Shown: one piece after another, positions 26,550-37,758 of the stretch
How the letters are laid out: the number at the start of each line of letters is the position of its first letter
Position numbering within the stretch: position 1 is the first letter of the stretch
DNA from: Leucobacter sp. PH1c
GTDB taxonomy: Bacteria > Actinomycetota > Actinomycetes > Actinomycetales > Microbacteriaceae
Direction: 5' to 3'
NCBI RefSeq assembly: GCF_000633415.1
Contig: NZ_AYMV01000001.1
Span: 38,008 to 102,007 of the forward strand
Length of the DNA: 64,000 bases
The notes under the pieces: model-generated
Told to the model about the DNA's origin: nothing
What the model saw: the letters and a program-made list of their open reading frames with translations, nothing else
Databases searched by the model: none
Position numbers and translations under genes: made by a program

Positions 26550-26786
26550 ATGGCCATTACGGTATACACCAAGCCGTCGTGCGTGCAGTGCACCGCGACG
26601 TACCGGGCGCTCGACAGCAAGGGGATCGAGTACAACGTGCTCGACCTCTCGCAGGACGAAGCGGCACTCGAGACGGTGAAGGAGCTCGGGTACCTGCAGG
26701 CGCCCGTTGTGGTGACCGATGAGGAGCACTGGTCCGGCTTCCGTCCCGACAAGATTTCGGAGCTCGCCAGCCGCCTCGCCGACTGA
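26550..26786 (+). CDS. nrdH: glutaredoxin-like NrdH redoxin
   Basis: A 78-residue thioredoxin-fold redoxin with the NrdH active site CVQC at residues 11-14 and the C-terminal substrate-groove pattern WSGFRPDKI. It reduces the disulfide formed on NrdE during each turnover, taking electrons from thioredoxin reductase. ATG 26550 was chosen because the MAITVYTKPS beginning matches NrdH; an upstream in-frame start adds only a charged 11-residue tail. First gene of the nrdHIEF operon, 40 bases after the NrdR boxes. Confidence 0.95.
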   Translation: MAITVYTKPSCVQCTATYRALDSKGIEYNVLDLSQDEAALETVKELGYLQAPVVVTDEEHWSGFRPDKISELASRLAD

Positions 26787-26801
26787 TCCCGAGCCCCACG
26801 C

Positions 26802-26847
26802 AGCGCCCCGTGCGAGCGGAGTCCCGTGCTTCGCTGGTCGGGGCGCT
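26802..26847 (+). other. hairpin in the nrdH-nrdI spacer
   Basis: AGCGCCCCG (26802-26810) pairs perfectly with CGGGGCGCT (26839-26847), enclosing shorter AGCG/CGCT arms. It could attenuate read-through or mark an mRNA processing point that raises NrdH over NrdIEF. There is no T tract. Confidence 0.4.
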
Positions 26848-26887
26848 TCGGTAGCGTGAACTCAGTCGGGGATGAGAGGTGAAGGCC

Positions 26888-27288
26888 GTGGCTGATCTGG
26901 TCTACTTCTCGAGCGTCTCGGGGTACACCCACCGATTCGTCGAGAAACTTGGACGGCCGGCGCATCGCATCCCGCTCTACGCGCACGATGAGCCGCTCGT
27001 CGTCACGGAGCCGTTCGTGCTCCTCCTGCCCACCTACGGCGGGGGCCCCGAGACTCGGGCCGTCCCGAAGCAGGTCATCCGGTTTCTCAACGATGAGCGC
27101 AACCGGACGTTGATCCGAGGCGTGATCGCCTCGGGCAACACCAATTTCGGCGAGGCGTACGGCCTCGCAGGGGACATCGTGGCGCGGAAGTGCCACGTAC
27201 CGGTCCTCTACCGATTCGAACTCTTTGGCACCCCGGACGACGTGCGCGTCGTCCACGATGGATTGGAACAGTTTTGGAAGCAACAGTG

Positions 27289-27289
<1 letters not shown>
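26888..27289 (+). CDS. nrdI: ribonucleotide reductase assembly flavoprotein NrdI
   Basis: A 133-residue flavodoxin-like protein that supplies oxidant for assembling the dimanganese-tyrosyl cofactor of class Ib NrdF. The FMN loop [11 protein letters not shown] is at residues 7-17, and PTYGGG and [12 protein letters not shown] follow. GTG 26888 is chosen with GAGAGG upstream; GTG 26879 in frame would add 3 residues. The stop overlaps the nrdE start (TGATG). Confidence 0.93.
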
Positions 27290-30448
<3,159 letters not shown>

Positions 30449-30479
30449 CCCGGAGCTGCTCCGGCCCGCACTCGCGGGC

Positions 30480-30521
30480 GCACGAGGCCCGGAACCGCGC
30501 GAGCGATTCCGGGCCTCGTGC
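30480..30521. terminator. strong bidirectional terminator after nrdF
   Basis: A perfect 15-bp stem, GCACGAGGCCCGGAA with TTCCGGGCCTCGTGC, around a 12-base loop, lies between the convergent nrdF and restriction-nuclease genes. Confidence 0.8.
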
Positions 30522-30532
30522 TGTGCACGACG

Positions 30533-31564
30533 CTAGTGCTCTCCGGTGCCGTCGGCTGCGGGCATCTTCGGGAAGCGCTCTCCGACACGACGATGCACCT
30601 CCGTGGTGCCCCCGTTGATCACTCCGGCGGGGCCGGCTGCGCGCTCGAAGACCCCTACGAATCGGTATCCGATTTCCCGCGTGACGGGGTTCCTGACCTG
30701 TGCGAATGTGAGGCTCTTGGTGACGCGATCCGGCGAGATCTCTTCGACGGCGCCGCCGTCGCCCCTGTGGGTGTAAATCGTCCGGCCGTCGCTCGCGAGC
30801 GAGTTCTGCCAGTGGAACGAATCGCTCACCGTTCCGACGAGCTTCGGGCACCAGATCCGGTACGTGGAGTAGTCGCGGTCCGTGCCTCGCGTCCCGGCGA
30901 GGCCAGCGGGCGTAAACCAGGAGCGCTGGATCCCGCGATAGCTGCAGCCCAGCAGCACGTTGCAGATCTCGGCAATCGTGGCGAAGCTCACCCCGTCCCC
31001 GACGGTGAACTCATCCCGTCCGGCGTAGAAGGCGTTCGGGTCGTTCGCGATATCGAGATCGTCCCACATGACGAAGTCTGCCGTTGCTGTCCTGCGTGTG
31101 ATTTCGGCCACGTGCGCGTCGATGGTGGCATCGATCTGCGCGACGGTGACCGCCTCGGGCGAGCGGCCCGCGTTCGAAGTCTCCGCGTCCGCGGGAGCGG
31201 GCACCGGGACGCGGAGGAACTCGCACTCATTGGCCTGAATGGCGGTCAGAGTGGTGAAGAGATCCGGGTGTTCGACCGGGCGCAGCTCGGTGATGATGCT
31301 GGCCTGCCGCTGGGCGTCGGCGAGCTGGTTGTGCTCGTGAAAACGTTCGTCGCACTCGATCGCGAGATTCAGCTGTGGGAAGTAGAGGTCGATGTAGAAC
31401 TGGCGACCGTCTTCGGTTCGAACGGACTGCTGGCTCACCGGTTTGAGCTGTCCGCGTACCTCGGGGCTGAGCCGGTGCCAGATCGCATTGATGACGTAGT
31501 TCTCGTAGTCCTTGCGTCGCGTGCGTGACAGCGTTCGTGAGAGGTATTCCAGCCGATCGATCAT
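30533..31564 (-). CDS. probable PvuRts1I/AbaSI-family modification-dependent restriction endonuclease
   Basis: A 343-residue protein. The N-terminal part (residues 1-110) looks like a Vsr-type PD-(D/E)XK nuclease: TLSRTRRKDYENYVINAIWH, then FYIDLYFPQL with Asp59, and AIECDERFH with Glu70, Asp72 and Glu73. The C-terminal part from about residue 165 resembles the SRA-like base-reading domain of PvuRts1I/AbaSI (ATIAEICNVLLGCSYRGIQR; FAQVRNPVTREIGYRF). That family cuts DNA containing 5-hydroxymethyl- or glucosyl-hydroxymethylcytosine, mostly phage DNA. The assignment is from recalled motifs, not a search. No partner methylase is present. Local composition is lower in GC (38/60 in one line) than its neighbours, consistent with acquisition. 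Confidence 0.65.
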   Translation of the reverse strand: MIDRLEYLSRTLSRTRRKDYENYVINAIWHRLSPEVRGQLKPVSQQSVRTEDGRQFYIDLYFPQLNLAIECDERFHEHNQLADAQRQASIITELRPVEHPDLFTTLTAIQANECEFLRVPVPAPADAETSNAGRSPEAVTVAQIDATIDAHVAEITRRTATADFVMWDDLDIANDPNAFYAGRDEFTVGDGVSFATIAEICNVLLGCSYRGIQRSWFTPAGLAGTRGTDRDYSTYRIWCPKLVGTVSDSFHWQNSLASDGRTIYTHRGDGGAVEEISPDRVTKSLTFAQVRNPVTREIGYRFVGVFERAAGPAGVINGGTTEVHRRVGERFPKMPAADGTGEH

Positions 31565-31685
31565 CCCTCAAGTATGCAGGAATTACATTGCTTATTGATA
31601 GGTAGCACACGCGGCCCGTCACGATGGCTGCGGAAGCGGGCTCCCCTCATGTCCCGGCGCTCGCTCACCCGGGCGTGCTGCACGG

Positions 31686-32189
31686 TCAGTGGGGTGTCGA
31701 GCCCCCGGCATCCGCCCGGAGATGGGCGCGGAGCGCGGCCGCGATCTCGCCCGCGTGCCGAGACTGCTCGGGGGTGAGCGCGTCGACGAAGAGCTCCTTA
31801 ACCGCGTGGAGGTGCCGGGCCGAGGCCGCGCGGAAGGCGCTGAGCCCGGTCTCGGTGATCGTCACGTACACCCCGCCGCGTCCACTGCTCGTCGAGGCCG
31901 CGCCGCCGGGTCCGCGGTGCACCAGGCCCCGCCGCTCCATGCGCCCCACGTGGTGCGAGAGGCGGCTGCGCTCCCACTCGACGAGGTCGGCGAGCTCGGA
32001 GGAGCGCAGCGTGTGGCCCTCGGCCTCGCTCAGCGCGAGCAGCACGCGGTAGTCACCGAGGGAGAGCGCGGATTCCGCCGCGAGCCGGCGGTCCATGCGG
32101 CTGCGCAGGATCTCAGCAGACTCGATGAAGTCTCGCCAGACGAGCAGCTGCTGGGCGTCCGGCGAGTGGCGTCCCGGGAACTCGGTCAT
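31686..32189 (-). CDS. MarR family transcriptional regulator
   Basis: A 167-residue MarR protein with the winged helix region about residues 45-105 (LRSSELADLVEWERSRLSHHVGRMERRGLV) and a C-terminal dimerisation helix. Divergent from the butanediol-type dehydrogenase, with two TTGAYGTRTCAA palindromes between them (32209 and 32239). Family members usually repress the divergent gene until a phenolic or related ligand binds. The wing contains GGAASTSSGRGG, an unusual Gly/Ser-rich insertion. Confidence 0.87.
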   Translation of the reverse strand: MTEFPGRHSPDAQQLLVWRDFIESAEILRSRMDRRLAAESALSLGDYRVLLALSEAEGHTLRSSELADLVEWERSRLSHHVGRMERRGLVHRGPGGAASTSSGRGGVYVTITETGLSAFRAASARHLHAVKELFVDALTPEQSRHAGEIAAALRAHLRADAGGSTPH

Positions 32190-32208
32190 GGCGTGCCTCC
32201 TCGCATGG

Positions 32209-32250
32209 TTGACGTGTCAACACTAGCAGCGGCTATGATTGATGTATCAA
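32209..32250. promoter_or_regulatory. two MarR operator palindromes
   Basis: TTGACGTGTCAA (32209-32220) and TTGATGTATCAA (32239-32250) share the pattern TTGAYGTRTCAA, each with 5-bp perfect arms and a GT centre. Their start-to-start spacing is 30 bases. They lie between the divergent MarR and dehydrogenase genes. Confidence 0.8.
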
Positions 32251-32376
32251 CTCGGAGGCGAGCAGCTCGCCTCCGGTTGAGCGAAAACCCATCCGGCAAC
32301 TGACCGGTCGGTGCCGACCCCACAAGGGACGGCGGCTTCGTGTCGGTTGCGACCTTGCACTGAGAGGTTGAACACC

Positions 32377-33453
32377 ATGAAGGCAGCGCGCTACTACGGC
32401 CGCAAGGACATCCGCATCGAGGACATCGAGCCGCAGCCGCTCGAGGCCGGGACCGTGCGCATCGACGTGGCCTGGACCGGCATCTGCGGCACGGACCTGC
32501 ACGAGTACCTCGAGGGCCCCATCTTCGTGCCCGAGCACGGGCATCCGCACCCCATCTCGGGCGAGGACGCTCCCGTGACGCTCGGACACGAGTTCTCGGG
32601 CGTCATCTCCGAGGTTGGCGAGGGCGTCACTGATCTCGCGGTGGGCGATCACGTGGTGGTCGAGCCCTACATCATCCGCGACGACGTCAACACGGGCCCC
32701 GACTCGAACGACTACCACCTGTCGCCAGACATGAACTTCATCGGCCTGGGCGGCCGCGGCGGTGGACTCGCCGAGAACATCGTGGTGCAGCGCCGCTGGG
32801 TGCACAAGATCGACGCGTCCGTCGCGCTCGACGAGGCCGCGCTCATCGAGCCGCTCTCCGTGGCCTACCACGCGGTGCAGCGCTCCGGCGTGGTCGCGGG
32901 TCAGACCGCGCTCGTCGGCGGCGCCGGGCCGATCGGCCTCCTCACGGCAGCGGTGCTGCGCGCGCTCGGCGTCACGGTGATCGTCTCCGAGCTCTCGCCG
33001 CTGCGTCGCCAGAAGGCGCTCGACTCGGGTGTCGCCGATGTCGCGCTGAACCCGGCCGAGGTCGACGTCGTCGCCGAGGTGAAGAAGCTCACCGACGGCA
33101 AGGGCGCGCACGTCGCCTTCGAGGCGACCTCGGTGCAGGTCGTCTTCGACACCCTGATGGACGCGGTGCGCCCCACGGGCGTCATCGTGGTCATCTCGAT
33201 CTGGGGCAAGCCCGCCACCTTCGACATGCACAAGCTCGTCATGAAGGAGATCGATGTCCGCGGCACGATCGGCTACGTGAACTCCCACCCCGCCACGATC
33301 GCGCTCGTCGAGTCCGGGAAGATCGACCTCAAGCCCTTCATCACGGGCCGGATCGGCCTGGAGGGGCTCGTCGACGAGGGCTTCGACACGCTCATCAACC
33401 GCAACGAGACCGCGGTGAAGATCCTCGTCTCGCCGACGGGCAAGGGGCTGTAG
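32377..33453 (+). CDS. zinc-dependent 2,3-butanediol dehydrogenase-type alcohol dehydrogenase
   Basis: A 358-residue medium-chain dehydrogenase. Catalytic zinc ligands are Cys in GICGTDLHEY (about 37), His/Glu in GHEFSG and Glu in LIEPLSVAYHAV; the Rossmann motif VGGAGPIG is near residue 180. There is no four-cysteine structural zinc lobe, as is usual in (R,R)-butanediol dehydrogenases. These enzymes interconvert acetoin and 2,3-butanediol; sorbitol-type substrates are also possible. ATG 32377 has GAGAGG upstream. Controlled by the divergent MarR; a strong hairpin follows the stop. Confidence 0.85.
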   Translation: MKAARYYGRKDIRIEDIEPQPLEAGTVRIDVAWTGICGTDLHEYLEGPIFVPEHGHPHPISGEDAPVTLGHEFSGVISEVGEGVTDLAVGDHVVVEPYIIRDDVNTGPDSNDYHLSPDMNFIGLGGRGGGLAENIVVQRRWVHKIDASVALDEAALIEPLSVAYHAVQRSGVVAGQTALVGGAGPIGLLTAAVLRALGVTVIVSELSPLRRQKALDSGVADVALNPAEVDVVAEVKKLTDGKGAHVAFEATSVQVVFDTLMDAVRPTGVIVVISIWGKPATFDMHKLVMKEIDVRGTIGYVNSHPATIALVESGKIDLKPFITGRIGLEGLVDEGFDTLINRNETAVKILVSPTGKGL

Positions 33454-33480
33454 CCGAACGGCTGCAGCGATTCCGGCGTG

Positions 33481-33518
33481 CGCGGCCGGGGTGGGGCAGC
33501 GGCCCCGCCCCGGCCGCG
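33481..33518 (+). terminator. rho-independent terminator after the dehydrogenase gene
   Basis: A 17-bp stem beginning CGCGGCCGGGG, with one G-T pair and an AGCG loop, is followed by TTGCTTGTT. Confidence 0.82.
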
Positions 33519-33614
33519 TTGCTTGTTCGCGAACGCGGACCCCGAGGCGCGGGGTCCCGAGGTGGGGGACCGCGAGGCGCGGATCCCGAGGCACCCCCCG
33601 TGCGCGGGCAATCG

Positions 33615-33632
33615 AATGACATCAATGTCATT
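33615..33632. promoter_or_regulatory. 18-bp perfect palindrome
   Basis: AATGACAT CA ATGTCATT has 8-bp perfect arms around a CA centre, in an AT-rich patch next to the DnaA boxes. It looks like a dimeric regulator site for an unknown factor. Confidence 0.6.
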
Positions 33633-33648
33633 TCGAAGTTCGCTTCGA
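33633..33648. other. stem-loop with TTCG loop
   Basis: TCGAAG TTCG CTTCGA forms a 6-bp perfect stem with a TTCG loop directly abutting the 18-bp palindrome and the first DnaA box. Confidence 0.55.
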
Positions 33649-33649
33649 C

Positions 33650-33701
33650 TTATCCACATGGCTGTGCAGAATGTTCCGCACATATCTGCGAGTTATCCAC
33701 A
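33650..33701 (+). promoter_or_regulatory. two perfect DnaA boxes
   Basis: TTATCCACA occurs at 33650-33658 and 33693-33701 in the same orientation, 43 bases apart. A looser TGTGGGGAA (reverse orientation) follows near 33718. No dnaA, dnaN or gyr gene adjoins, so this is probably not oriC. Confidence 0.65.
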
Positions 33702-33834
33702 TGTCCCTGCACAGGGTGTGGGGAAAACCTGCCCGCCACCGGGGCCTTCTTCGCTCAGGGGCACGGCGCTCGCACACGCGTTCGAGCGCGGCCGCGGGGG
33801 CGGAGCATACCCCCGAGGGGGTTACCCTTGACGC

Positions 33835-35559
33835 ATGCAGTTGAATGACACGCGCGCCTGGAACCGCTTCTACGCCCCGGGCACCCCGGTCGACATTGAG
33901 CCCGTCACGGGATCCCTCGTGGATCTCCTCGACGAGCGCTGCGCCCAGTGGGCCGACCGCGACGCGATCAGCTTCTTCGGGCGCACCGTCACCTACCGGG
34001 AACTCGGCGAGCGCGTCGCGCGCGCGGCGCAGGGGCTCGCGGATCTCGGCGTGCGCGCGGGGGACCGTGTCGCGCTCATCATGCCGAACGCGCCGCAGCA
34101 CGTCATCGCCTTCTACGCGGTGCTGCGGCTCGGCGGCGTGGTCGTCGAGCACAACCCGCTCTACACCCGCGACGAGCTCGACACGCAGTTCCGCGATCAC
34201 GGCGCCGCCGTCGTCATCGCCTGGGACAAGGTCGTCGGCACCGTGCAGTCGCTGCCCGCGGAGCTCGGGATCCGCACCGTCGTCGCGGTCGACATCACCC
34301 GGGCGATGCCGTTCGCCACTCGCGCGGCCCTGCGCCTGCCCATCGCGAAGGCCCGCTCGTCTCGCGCGGCGCTCACCGCGCCCACGAGCGGCACGGTGTC
34401 GTTCGCGGAGCTCGAGCGCGCCACCCCGCTGCCCGCGGCGCACCCCCGGCCCGGCCGCGACGACGTTGCCTGCCTGCAGTACACCTCGGGCACCACGGGG
34501 GCGCCGAAGGGCGCCATGATCACGCACGGCAACCTGTGGGCCAACGCCCGCATGGGCGCCGCCTGGATGCCGGAGTTCACCCGCGGTGAGGGGTCGATCT
34601 ACGGCCTCCTGCCGATGTTCCACTCCTTCGGGCTGCTCCTCTCGGTGATCTACTCGGTCGAGACGGGATCCCGGGCCGTGCTCTTCCCCACCTTCGACCC
34701 CGAGCTCGTGGCCCAGGCGGCGAAGCGCTTCCCGCCCACCTTCATCCCCGCGGTGCCGCCCATGTTCGACCGGCTGGCGCGCGTCGCGCGCGACGGGAAG
34801 CTCGACCTCAGCCAGGTGGTCTACTCGATCTCCGGCGCGATGACCCTCACCCCCGCGATCGTGAAGCGGTGGGAGGATCTCGCGGGCAGCATGCTCAACG
34901 AGGGGTACGGCCTCACCGAGACGAGCCCCATCGCGCTCGCGAACCCCTTCACCGCGGAGCGCCGGATCGGTGCGATCGGGATCCCGTTCCCCTCCACGGA
35001 CATCCGCGTCGTGGATCCCGAGGAGCCGGGCCGTCAGGTGGCGCAGGGCGAGGTGGGCGAGCTGCTCATCGCGGGCCCGCAGGTGTTCCTCGGATACTGG
35101 AACCGGCCCGAGGAGACGGCGGCGACGCTGCTCGACGGCGGCTGGCTCCGCACGGGCGATCTCGTGGTGCAGGACGAGGACGGCTTCGTGACCGTCGTCG
35201 ACCGGAAGAAGGAGCTCATCATCACGGGCGGCTTCAACGTCTCTCCGAGCGAGGTCGAGCGGGTGGTGAACGCGCTCCCCGGCGTCGCGGAGTCGGCGGT
35301 CGTCGGCATCCCCCGCGGCAGCGGCGCGGAGGTCGTGACGGTCGCGGTGGTGCTCGAGCCGGGTGCCGAGTTCGACGAGGAGGCGGCCCGCGCCGCCGCG
35401 CGCGAGCACCTCGCGGAGTACAAGCGGCCGAGCACCTACCTCGTGTGGGAGGAACTGCCGAAGTCGCTCATCGGCAAGGTGCTGCGCCGAAAGGTGCGCG
35501 ACACGCTCGTTGCGGACCGGGGCGCGGTGCGCGCGGCGCCCGAGGACGCCGCCGAGTAG
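33835..35559 (+). CDS. AMP-dependent acyl-CoA synthetase/ligase (long-chain fatty acid type)
   Basis: A 574-residue ANL-family adenylating enzyme. The ATP-binding motif LQYTSGTTGAPKGAM is near residue 215, LNEGYGLTETSP near 360, the hinge/Asp region GWLRTGDLVVQDEDGF near 440, and the C-terminal catalytic Lys in LPKSLIGKVLRRKV. It activates a fatty or other carboxylic acid to acyl-CoA via an acyl-adenylate. ATG at 33835. The gene stands alone after the DnaA-box spacer, and the nearby thiolase at 46049 might serve the same beta-oxidation route. Confidence 0.92.
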   Translation: MQLNDTRAWNRFYAPGTPVDIEPVTGSLVDLLDERCAQWADRDAISFFGRTVTYRELGERVARAAQGLADLGVRAGDRVALIMPNAPQHVIAFYAVLRLGGVVVEHNPLYTRDELDTQFRDHGAAVVIAWDKVVGTVQSLPAELGIRTVVAVDITRAMPFATRAALRLPIAKARSSRAALTAPTSGTVSFAELERATPLPAAHPRPGRDDVACLQYTSGTTGAPKGAMITHGNLWANARMGAAWMPEFTRGEGSIYGLLPMFHSFGLLLSVIYSVETGSRAVLFPTFDPELVAQAAKRFPPTFIPAVPPMFDRLARVARDGKLDLSQVVYSISGAMTLTPAIVKRWEDLAGSMLNEGYGLTETSPIALANPFTAERRIGAIGIPFPSTDIRVVDPEEPGRQVAQGEVGELLIAGPQVFLGYWNRPEETAATLLDGGWLRTGDLVVQDEDGFVTVVDRKKELIITGGFNVSPSEVERVVNALPGVAESAVVGIPRGSGAEVVTVAVVLEPGAEFDEEAARAAAREHLAEYKRPSTYLVWEELPKSLIGKVLRRKVRDTLVADRGAVRAAPEDAAE

Positions 35560-35638
35560 CGGGGTTCCCGGAGCGGAATCCGGCGCGACGGGTCCCGGCC
35601 GGATCGGGGCAGGGCGCGGCGGGCTCGCCGGCCCCTGA

Positions 35639-36367
35639 TCAGCCGCGAGTGAGGAGACGCGCGAGCAGGCGGTCGAGCGCGACGTAGACGTAGCCGACCC
35701 CGATCAGCGCGACCGAGAGCGCCGCGATCCAGAGCGCCACGCCGCCCCAGCCGAGCCTGGCCACGTCGAGGAACGGGTACGGGTAGCTCTGCCCGGCCGC
35801 GAACTCCCCGCCGAGCCCGCCGTACACGAGCGCGTAGGCGAGGTACGCGTACGGAATGAGCGCCCAGAGCACGGGGTCGATCCAGCGCAGCCGGCCCTTG
35901 GGCACGAACAGCAGCCAGTCAAGGATCAGCAGTGCGGGCGTGATGATGTGGATCAGGTTGTCCGTGAGCGAGAAGGGCACGTAGTCGCCCTCCTGCTGGA
36001 ACGCCGTGGGCACGAGCACCACGAGGTAGACGAGCATGGTCACGGTGATCGCCATCATGACGGCGCCGCTCGCCCGGGCCGAGGGCGTCGAGGTGCCGCG
36101 CGGGCCCAGCGTGCGCAGCTCGTGGATCGTCCGCGCGATGAGCACCACGAGCCAGAGGAGGCAGAGCAGGTTGCTGAGCACGGTGTAGTAGCGCAGCGCG
36201 CCCCAGCTGGGGTCCGGGGTGAGCGCGCCCGTGATCCGCAGAAGTCCCGTCAGCACGACGAGGAGCGCGACGGCGCGGAAGGCGAGCGCGAGCGGGCGGG
36301 AGCGCAGCGCTCCGACGGCGGATGCGCGCCCTTCGGCGGCGGTCTGGGGAGCGGCGATGGTGTCCAC
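35639..36367 (-). CDS. Pr6Pr family membrane protein
   Basis: A 242-residue integral membrane protein with about six helices, matching the actinobacterial Pr6Pr/FAR-17a-like pattern: RYYTVLSNLLCLLWL in the second helix, a conserved LTDNLIHIITPALLILDWLLF region, and a late YPYPFLDV. Eukaryotic relatives of this fold are lipid hydrolases or androgen-dependent proteins; the bacterial role is unknown. It is convergent with the acyl-CoA ligase and divergent from the TetR gene. Confidence 0.78.
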   Translation of the reverse strand: MDTIAAPQTAAEGRASAVGALRSRPLALAFRAVALLVVLTGLLRITGALTPDPSWGALRYYTVLSNLLCLLWLVVLIARTIHELRTLGPRGTSTPSARASGAVMMAITVTMLVYLVVLVPTAFQQEGDYVPFSLTDNLIHIITPALLILDWLLFVPKGRLRWIDPVLWALIPYAYLAYALVYGGLGGEFAAGQSYPYPFLDVARLGWGGVALWIAALSVALIGVGYVYVALDRLLARLLTRG

Positions 36368-36503
36368 GGCACTATCTCACCACGGGGCGGGCGAATCGCG
36401 CGAGCGACGCGCACTCGGCGCGGCGTCGTGAAGCGCTAGACTGACCCGGAGGTGCGCCGGTCCGGTTCCGAGGCGCACGTGCAGACTGACGGAGGTGGCG
36501 CGG

Positions 36504-37160
36504 ATGAAGCGAGGCCGCCTGGACCAGCGCACGATCGTCGATGCGGTGCTCGGTCTTGCGAGCGGTGAACCGCAGGCGCGCATCACGTTCAAGCGGCTTG
36601 GCGAGGCGCTCGGCGTCGACGCGACCGCGATGTACCGGCACTTCCGCAACAAGGACGAGCTGATCCGCGCCGCGCTCGACCGGCTCGCCGCCACCGCGAC
36701 CGCCGATGCGCGCGCGACGCCGGGGGACTGGCGGGCCCGTCTCGAAGCGTTCGTCACCCGGATGGCCGAGCTGAGCCTGGAGCACCCTGCTATCGGTGCG
36801 GAGTGGGCGATGGTCGATCCCGTGGGTCCCGGCGACGTCGCCTCCGACGAGTTCATCCTCGAGATGCTCGCCGACGCTGGGCTTGCCGGGACGGAGCTCA
36901 TCACCGCCTACGCCGCGATCTCGGGCTTCACGCTCGCGCAGAGCGCGGCCCTCGCGCAGGAGGCGCTCGAGCGCTCGGAGAGTAGCCGGGACGGGACGAT
37001 CCCCTGGATCAGCACGTTCGGCTCGGTGGATCTCGCCGAGTTCCCGCACGTCAGCGCGCACCGCGAGGCGCTGCTCGCGATCGACGGGATCACGGTGTAC
37101 CGCGCCGGGATCACCGCGATCCTCGACTCGATCGCGCGCTCGGCCGCCGCGAACGGGTAG
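36504..37160 (+). CDS. TetR family transcriptional regulator
   Basis: A 218-residue regulator with an N-terminal TetR helix-turn-helix (TFKRLGEALGVDATAMYRHF, residues about 29-50) and a C-terminal TetR_C-type ligand domain. ATG 36504 is preferred: GGAGG (36491-36495) overlaps the alternative GTG at 36495 and lies 8 bases before the ATG. It is divergent from the Pr6Pr gene, the obvious candidate target. I do not see a clear long palindrome in the gap. Confidence 0.83.
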   Translation: MKRGRLDQRTIVDAVLGLASGEPQARITFKRLGEALGVDATAMYRHFRNKDELIRAALDRLAATATADARATPGDWRARLEAFVTRMAELSLEHPAIGAEWAMVDPVGPGDVASDEFILEMLADAGLAGTELITAYAAISGFTLAQSAALAQEALERSESSRDGTIPWISTFGSVDLAEFPHVSAHREALLAIDGITVYRAGITAILDSIARSAAANG

Positions 37161-37210
37161 CGCCCGCGCGCAGCGAGCGCCGGGCGGGCGCCCGGCGCCG
37201 GCGCTCCGGC

Positions 37211-37681
37211 CTACTCGAAGATGTCGCCGAGGAAGTCGAACGGGCTCTTCTTCTTGCGGGAGCGGGGATCGCCGTACCCGCGGCGGTCACCGTACCCGCG
37301 GTCTCCATATCCGCGCTCGCCATACCCGCGCTCATCGGAGCGGCGGTCATCGTACCCACGGTGGTCGCCGGAGCGGCGCTCGTCGTACCGCTGCTCGTCG
37401 TACCGCTGTTCGTCGTACCGCCGTTCGTTCGCGCCGGAGGTCGGGGCGGGAGGAGCCGCGGGTGCCTGCGGTGCTGGAGCCTGCGCGGCCGGGGCGACGC
37501 CCGGGGTCGCGGGCGCGCCGCCCGGGGCGGTGAACGCGGCGGCCTCGGCCTGGGCGCGGTCGAGAATCTTGTCGAGCTCACCCCGATCGAGCCAGATGCC
37601 TCGGCACTCGGGGCAGTAGTCGATCTCGATGCCCTGGCGCTCGCTCATGAGCAGGGTCGTTCCATCAGTGGGGCAGTTCAT
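37211..37681 (-). CDS. TFIIB-type zinc-ribbon domain protein
   Basis: A 156-residue protein with an N-terminal zf-TFIIB ribbon (MNCPTDG, then DYCPECRGIWLDRGELDKI; Cys pairs near residues 3 and 23-26). An Ala/Pro linker follows, and then a disordered tail of Arg-Tyr-Asp-Glu and Arg-Gly-Tyr-Gly-Asp repeats encoded by 15-base tandem units. It ends KKKSPFDFLGDIFE. The function of these ribbon proteins is not established; the tail is likely variable between strains. Confidence 0.8.
   Translation of the reverse strand: MNCPTDGTTLLMSERQGIEIDYCPECRGIWLDRGELDKILDRAQAEAAAFTAPGGAPATPGVAPAAQAPAPQAPAAPPAPTSGANERRYDEQRYDEQRYDERRSGDHRGYDDRRSDERGYGERGYGDRGYGDRRGYGDPRSRKKKSPFDFLGDIFE
37270..37334 (-). repeat. 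degenerate 15-bp repeats encoding Gly-Tyr-Gly-Asp-Arg
   Basis: Successive CCGTACCCGCGGTCA-like units code for the arginine/tyrosine tail of the zinc-ribbon protein. Confidence 0.75.
37379..37423 (-). repeat. three 15-bp tandem repeats encoding Arg-Tyr-Asp-Glu
   Basis: CTCGTCGTACCGCTG at 37379 and 37394 is exact, followed by TTCGTCGTACCGCCG at 37409. Confidence 0.88.
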
Positions 37682-37758
37682 ACCCGTCAGCGTATGGGGG
37701 CGGGATCAGCGGGAGCCGGGAGGACCGCTCCTTCTCGGTGGATTCAAAGCACCGCCGC

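Larger units (their letters stand above)
33454..33834. other. 381-base spacer with terminator, palindromes and DnaA boxes
   Basis: No gene is convincing here. In order it holds a strong terminator (33481), a GAGGCGCGG-type repeat block (33545-33595), an 18-base palindrome (33615), a stem-loop (33633), two perfect DnaA boxes (33650 and 33693) and the acyl-CoA ligase promoter area. Confidence 0.75.

Noticed and set aside
33650..33701. Chromosomal replication origin
   Set aside because: Only two perfect DnaA boxes, and none of dnaA, dnaN, recF or gyrB is near.
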